A DNA stretch of 64,000 nucleotides, taken from NCBI RefSeq assembly GCF_002197755.1, contig NZ_NHOT01000004.1:151298-215297 (forward strand), read 5' to 3'. Made by a program: the position numbers and the translations under genes. Source of the DNA: Pedobacter sp. AJM. GTDB taxonomy: Bacteria; Bacteroidota; Bacteroidia; Sphingobacteriales; Sphingobacteriaceae. The notes below the pieces were generated by a model. That model searched no databases, was not told where the DNA came from, and was given only the letters and a program-made list of their open reading frames with translations. Each line of letters starts with the position of its first letter. Position 1 is the stretch's first letter. This document shows positions 60,465 to 64,000 of this stretch, piece after piece.

Positions 60465-61103
60465 TCATTTAGGGTTTCTAAAAAGTTCGGCCCAATTTAT
60501 TTTTCTTACTGTCGGATTCTTATTGTTATTATATCCATTGCTAATTGCACGCTGATCCGCAGGAGAATCCCAAAAACCTGGACCTCCATACGTTCCTAGC
60601 CCAAAATCATATGATGAAGTCTTCTGATCACGTCCATTCACAATATTATTATAGTGAGCTCCCGTTTTAGCTGTACCAAGCCCAATGCCTAATTCAGACA
60701 TTCCTCGACCCCATAAGTAATTTCCAATATCTCCTATGTTATATGCAGTTCCTTCTCGTACGTAAAACGTATTTGAAGCTAAATCACCTGTTTCCTGACC
60801 TCTTACGCCATAATCCATTTTTTTCGTAGCCTGGTCTTTTGCATAATCCTGTGGACCTGACTTCACATCTTTAACCCCACTATTGTTAATTTGCCTATCT
60901 ACTTTCTCGTCCCCCATAATTTCTACATGGGTTATCGCTCCATTTTTGATAGCTTGAACATCTGTTTTTGGATCATTAAAATTATAATATACTTTCGTAG
61001 TTATAGTCATATCTTTACGATCATCGACAAATTCCATTACCAACCTATCTGGTTTGTTCTTTTTATCAATCCTTTGCATAGAATGGCATTGAAGCCATCC
61101 CAT
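60465..61103 (-). pseudogene. Displaced Rhs C-terminal tip (possible toxin domain, frameshifted from its Rhs core)
   Basis: 212 codons from ATG 61103. The 26 bases upstream encode the Rhs core end in a different frame ([20 protein letters not shown], then stop), so a frameshift separates core and tip. The tip reads DRLVMEFVDDRKDMTITTKV, GPQDYAKDQATKKMDYGVRG, IGDIGNYLWGRGMSELGIGL and YDFGLGTYGGPGFWDSPADQ, then RAISNGYN. Parts such as GPxDYK, the NFG-like stretch and DSPADQRAISNGYN bring to mind polymorphic toxin type 44, but this is memory only. It is followed directly by a lipoprotein gene. Confidence 0.6.
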
Positions 61104-61230
61104 CAAGATCTATAAAACGAATTAGATTATTGTTACCATAAACATATGGACTAAACCTTCTACTGGTTTCCGCCAACGGATCCACCGCATTCCACCTTCC
61201 AATCACCGGGTCATAGAATCTAGCCTCGTA

Positions 61231-61285
61231 ACCGAGGCCTAGCCGAGTTCATGAACACCTTTAGCATACAGGCCAAATGTGAATA
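61231..61285. repeat. 55-bp inserted repeat, copy 1
   Basis: Begins ACCGAGGCCTAGCCGAGTTC and ends ATGTGAATA. It splits the Rhs sequence between CGTA and ATCATA; the intact gene has CGTAATCATA there. Flanks fit a TA duplication. Confidence 0.6.
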
Positions 61286-61381
61286 ATCATATTGTCCTAA
61301 CTCTTCCTGCAACTCCTTGCCGTTATAAAGATATTTATTATTTACTAATTGTATATTTTTTCTTAATCCAAATGCATAATA

Positions 61382-61437
61382 ACCGAGGCTTTGCCGAGCT
61401 CATGAATACCAATAAAAACATAAGCAGCTTATGAATA
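61382..61437. repeat. 56-bp inserted repeat, copy 2
   Basis: Begins ACCGAGGCTTTGCCGAGCTC and ends TTATGAATA, close to copy 1 at both ends but different in the middle (contains ATAAGC-A-GCTTAT). It is inserted between ATA and ATCGTC; the intact Rhs has GTAATAATCATC. Both copies sit after the same GAT-TA word read on the minus strand. Confidence 0.6.
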
Positions 61438-61650
61438 ATCGTCTCTTTGCAACACTTCCAGCTGGTGGGTACTTGGGTTTTTATAAAACGTCGTCCGTAC
61501 ATTGCCCAAATGGTCGGACAGGTAATATTCATAGCTGTAATTCCAACTGCCGTTGTTTCTGGCCTAACCTTTCCGTCTGGATAAAATCGATGCTCTTATC
61601 AGCTTTATACTGGATCCCATCAATATATTATAATATTTAAAAACTCGAAT

Positions 61651-61729
61651 CCTCTATAAAAATAAATTACTTTTCCTGGCCAACACAATCATAAGAGATG
61701 CCAAAACCGGTAAAGCCTGTGCAGGATAA
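61651..61729 (+). pseudogene. C-terminal remnant of an XRE-type regulator (copy B)
   Basis: Reads LLFLANTIIRDAKTGKACAG and stop, the same tail as copy A at 59380-59532 but starting even later. It overlaps the start of the cassette gene copy B. Confidence 0.45.
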
Positions 61730-62036
61730 TAACCGACACCTGGAAATTTTCCAGGCGCTGGCCATTGGCACCGACCCCATAACAGGTGAGGTATTCTCTG
61801 CAGACAGCCCATACAACCAGCAAGAAATCATCAGGCCGCTATTTTTCGCCATTAATCAACTCGAAGCCCTCACCAAAAAAGGAAACCAAGGTTTAGCCCG
61901 GAGCGAAGAAGAAGATAAACTGCTGGTAGAACGCTTTGGTAATGGCTCCAAGATTACAGAACTCGCCAAACTGCACTTAAGGACTTATGGAGCAATCAAA
62001 GCCAGACTCCTCAAACTTGAACGCCTGCAGAAATAA
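61719..62036 (+). CDS. Cassette protein with SANT/HTH-like C-terminus (copy B, intact)
   Basis: 105 residues from GTG 61719, the position of the ATG in copy A; ATG 61698 would add seven residues from the regulator remnant. The N-terminal part reads QDNNRHLEIFQALAIGTDPI and TGEVFSADSPYNQQEIIRPL, then FFAINQLEAL. The C-terminal part, SEEEDKLLVERFGNGSKITE and LAKLHLRTYGAIKARLLKLE, is a Myb/SANT-like helix-turn-helix common in small DNA-binding proteins of Bacteroidota. It is the only whole copy of three in this region. The function is unknown; its repeated association with Rhs tips suggests a mobile or regulatory cassette. Confidence 0.7.
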   Translation: MQDNNRHLEIFQALAIGTDPITGEVFSADSPYNQQEIIRPLFFAINQLEALTKKGNQGLARSEEEDKLLVERFGNGSKITELAKLHLRTYGAIKARLLKLERLQK

Positions 62037-62089
62037 TAAAGCGCGGCATTTCTGACAGGCTTTGCTACAATTATATTCATCTCTCACAC

Positions 62090-62115
62090 GCGACACGCGT
62101 GCGCCAGCTTTGGGT
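62090..62115. repeat. Short palindromic repeat, copy 1
   Basis: GCGACACGCGTGCGCCAGC then TTTGGGT. Matches 62287-62311 at most positions (GCGRCACGC..GCRCCAGC..GGGT). Confidence 0.55.
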
Positions 62116-62149
62116 AAAAGCTATTTTACAAATGAAGCCCCAATCGGGG

Positions 62150-62203
62150 ACTTACGGAGCCATCAAAGCTAGACTCCTTAAACTTGGGTTGGTGCAGAAA
62201 TAA
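62150..62203 (+). pseudogene. Cassette gene, copy C (3' end only)
   Basis: Encodes TYGAIKARLLKLGLVQK and stop, the last 17 codons of the cassette gene, followed by the intact cassette terminator. Confidence 0.7.
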
Positions 62204-62237
62204 CAAAGCCCGGCAATTTTTAAACTGCCGGGCTTTG
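62204..62237 (+). terminator. Cassette terminator, uninterrupted copy
   Basis: Perfect 12-bp stem CAAAGCCCGGCA (62204-62215) and TGCCGGGCTTTG (62226-62237), loop ATTTTTAAAC. It is the empty-site counterpart of the terminator at 59841-59920. Confidence 0.85.
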
Positions 62238-62254
62238 CTATGTAACTTGCATTT

Positions 62255-62279
62255 TGTTCTTAGCGAGACGCTAAGAACA
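62255..62279. repeat. Perfect 11-bp inverted repeat
   Basis: TGTTCTTAGCG, loop AGA, CGCTAAGAACA. It stands directly before the second short palindromic repeat and forms a stem-loop group with it. Confidence 0.6.
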
Positions 62280-62286
62280 GTTAGGA

Positions 62287-62311
62287 GCGGCACGCTCGCA
62301 CCAGCGTGGGT
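62287..62311. repeat. Short palindromic repeat, copy 2
   Basis: GCGGCACGCTCGCACCAGC then GTGGGT, related to copy 1 at 62090. Its right end touches the stop codon of the lipoprotein gene at 62311, so it trails that gene. Confidence 0.55.
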
Positions 62312-62700
62312 TATAACTTTCTATACAGATAATCATTCTTTTCTTCCGAAAAATCAAATGAAACCTTTCCAAAACTGTTATTTACATCTAAAGAAGTGGT
62401 AATCAAAATATCTGAATAGCCCTTAAATTCTTTAGAAAAAGCCTGATCGCTCTCGAAAAAGTCTTTGAATATTATTCTTCCATCTCTTAATTCCCAGCTT
62501 CCTTTGTTTTGATATATAAGCCTATTATCAGATATTCTATACACATGCTTTTCATATGTGCCGTCCGTATTTACCTTAAGAGTATCAAGATTGTTTACTC
62601 TAAAGTTCGAAACGTAGGTTCCGACGATATCTTTGACTGTCACGTTACACGAACAACAACACAAGGCAATAAATAAAAAATAATAGACTTTAGCTTTCAT
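62311..62700 (-). CDS. Small lipoprotein, probable immunity partner of the Rhs protein
   Basis: 129 residues. The signal peptide ends in a cysteine-rich lipobox (FIALCCCSCNVTVKD). The mature part looks like a lipocalin-type or META-type barrel: IVGTYVSNFRVNNLDTLKVN, TDGTYEKHVYRISDNRLIYQ, KGSWELRDGRIIFKDF. It follows the Rhs stop by 11 bases in the same direction, the place of an immunity gene. Pairing is inferred from position. Confidence 0.68.
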   Translation of the reverse strand: MKAKVYYFLFIALCCCSCNVTVKDIVGTYVSNFRVNNLDTLKVNTDGTYEKHVYRISDNRLIYQNKGSWELRDGRIIFKDFFESDQAFSKEFKGYSDILITTSLDVNNSFGKVSFDFSEEKNDYLYRKL

Positions 62701-62711
62701 AAATACATATA

Positions 62712-64000
62712 TTATCTAATTGGGAGATTCCAAATGTAAGTTTGATGCGTTGTACTTTGAGGACCTCCTGTTCCAAATTCTCCTCGGGTTATGTTATTTT
62801 GTTCTCCTTTTGCAAAAGGGTTCACTGACCACGATGTTTTTGACTTACTATCAACCACCATAATTACAAGTTGATCACCGACAGGATAAAAGCTGATATT
62901 TGCTTTCCCAATCATTTGTGCTGTCATATTGTTGTCAGCTTTTAGAGCCCCAAGTACTCCAAATTCGCCTTTAAACATATAATTCTTATCGGTTCCATTT
63001 TTCATAAACTCGGATGCAGCTTTCGCAAACTGGGGCGATCTCATTATGTCTTGGTTCATTCTGTGGTCAGCTCCCTCTATCAAACTTTTATTAGGCCCTG
63101 TACCACTGAAAAACTCATTTGCTATTGTTGTATATCGAACATCTGATGACCTGTGGCTATATCCACGAATAAATTCTCCAGCCTTCGTAAAAGTATTATC
63201 ACCTGTTTTATTATTAACTATTTCTGTTTGCCCATCATTTTTTCCCCCAATATGGTGAAGGTAATCTATATCTTTACCTCCTAAACCACTCTGCTTCTGC
63301 AGCTTCTTGCCAGTTTCTCCATCGATAAGCCACTCGTCAAAGGGTTTTGCCATCATCCCATCGGGGTCAATGAACCTAATAGGATTATTGAACGCATAGT
63401 TGTAAGGCGAATGCCTACGCATCTTCTCCGCTAACGGATCTACCACATTCCATCTGCCAATTACTGGATCATAGAACCTTGCCCCGTAATCATACTGCCC
63501 TAACTCCTCCTGCAACTCCTTGCCGTTATAAAGATATTTATTATTTCCGAATTGTGTATTTTTTCTTAAACCAAAAGCGTAATAATCATCCCGCTGTAAT
63601 ACTTCCAGCTGGTTGGTGATTGGGTTTTTGTAAAAAGTTGTCCTAACATTGCCCAAATGATCGGACAGGTGATATTCGTAACTGTAATTCCCACTGCCAT
63701 TATTTCTGGCCAAACCTTCCTCCGTCTGGATAAAATCGATGCTCTTATCTGGTTTATATTGGATCCCATCAATGTAATTAATGGTTCCAGCAGATGTGCT
63801 CTTTTTGAGCTTGTTACCAGCTGCATCATAAGTATAGCCTGTAACCAGGTCGATGTTGTTCGCAGCCCTCACCTCATGGGGCAGGTTAAGCACATTATAA
63901 TCAAAATGATATCCCGAACGCCCGTCAATTACCGCATTCCCATTCCGGTCATATTCATAGCCATTGGTTACCTCCGCCGCAAACCACAGCTGGCTGCCAT
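62712..64000 (-). CDS. Rhs-family protein with unassigned C-terminal tip, 5' end outside the window
   Basis: The frame is open to the right edge: the last bases read [20 protein letters not shown], then [22 protein letters not shown] at 63893 is therefore internal. YD-type repeats and the Rhs core follow: [60 protein letters not shown] and [17 protein letters not shown], which ends the shell at about 63350. The tip (about 215 residues) is specific to this protein: [40 protein letters not shown] and [14 protein letters not shown] are its clear parts. I cannot assign an activity. Rhs proteins present such tips as toxins; the lipoprotein gene after it is the likely antidote. Confidence 0.85.
   Translation of the reverse strand, partial: GSQLWFAAEVTNGYEYDRNGNAVIDGRSGYHFDYNVLNLPHEVRAANNIDLVTGYTYDAAGNKLKKSTSAGTINYIDGIQYKPDKSIDFIQTEEGLARNNGSGNYSYEYHLSDHLGNVRTTFYKNPITNQLEVLQRDDYYAFGLRKNTQFGNNKYLYNGKELQEELGQYDYGARFYDPVIGRWNVVDPLAEKMRRHSPYNYAFNNPIRFIDPDGMMAKPFDEWLIDGETGKKLQKQSGLGGKDIDYLHHIGGKNDGQTEIVNNKTGDNTFTKAGEFIRGYSHRSSDVRYTTIANEFFSGTGPNKSLIEGADHRMNQDIMRSPQFAKAASEFMKNGTDKNYMFKGEFGVLGALKADNNMTAQMIGKANISFYPVGDQLVIMVVDSKSKTSWSVNPFAKGEQNNITRGEFGTGGPQSTTHQTYIWNLPIR

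Larger units (their letters stand above)
61104..61627 (-). pseudogene. Remnant of an Rhs core, with two small insertions
   Basis: Aligned by eye with the intact Rhs gene at 62712-64000 it covers IDGIQYK through [20 protein letters not shown] and [20 protein letters not shown], in several frames. Frames break at two inserted repeats (61231-61285 and 61382-61437) and at substitutions. Its left (5') edge at about 61627 meets the start of cassette copy B. It is an older, displaced Rhs end. Confidence 0.75.

Noticed and set aside
63891..63893. GTG as the start of the Rhs gene
   Set aside because: The frame continues to the window edge with Rhs-like YEYDRNGN repeats, so it is internal.

Overview
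The window looks like a chromosomal segment of a member of the Bacteroidota, most likely a Sphingobacteriaceae such as Pedobacter. The signs are two SusC/SusD pairs, many TonB-dependent outer-membrane receptors, LytTR/LytS-type signalling, Rhs proteins with lipoprotein partners, AT-rich gaps, and promoters of the TTTG-N19-TAnnTTTG type (clearest at 55697-55727 and in front of tRNA-Lys at 35744-35772). This assignment is inferred from gene families only; there is no rRNA in the window.

Layout. 1-5.4 kb: the end of an iron/siderophore-type TonB receptor gene that enters from the left, translationally coupled to two ABC-2 permeases. 5.4-8.3 kb: a beta-galactosidase relic, a type II NADH dehydrogenase, a decayed stretch and a small outer-membrane barrel. 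8.5-18.3 kb: the most interesting region, with a LytTR regulator, a LytS-like kinase, an outer-membrane barrel, a 66-residue double-glycine precursor peptide, a radical SAM/SPASM maturase, an unrecognised partner protein and a C39-peptidase ABC exporter. This is a RiPP (ribosomally made, modified peptide) cluster. A second tiny Ser/Thr-rich peptide gene lies on the opposite strand between regulator and kinase.

18.3-31 kb: a serine hydrolase, a SusCD pair, an AraC regulator, and an operon of FAH-family protein, IlvD/Edd-family dehydratase and GntP permease that fits non-phosphorylative sugar-acid (pentonate) breakdown. 31-37.5 kb: pseudogene and repeat debris, then SRPBCC/EVE/MarR genes, a MocR regulator divergent from a flavin-binding protein, tRNA-Lys(TTT) and an Hsp70-like protein. 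37.5-48.6 kb: a LacI-controlled saccharide locus (GH13 glucosidase, MFS transporter, (alpha/alpha)6 glycosidase, PfkB sugar kinase, SusCD) with clear operator palindromes. This set suggests sucrose or a similar glucose/fructose saccharide.

48.6-59 kb: small proteins, GlgX, a serine hydrolase, a VOC protein, an aldo/keto reductase, a CoiA-like operon, a PIF1-type helicase broken by one in-frame TGA, and two small proteins. 59-64 kb: an Rhs array in decay. An Rhs gene enters from the right edge and ends in an unassigned tip with its own lipoprotein. Downstream lie a displaced, frameshifted Rhs tip with another lipoprotein, three copies of a small HTH cassette in different states of decay, ~55-bp inserted repeats, and a 43-bp relic of an insertion sequence inside a terminator.

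Gene-free stretches above 300 bases are described in the feature list; those without an entry of interest show no motif I could support.
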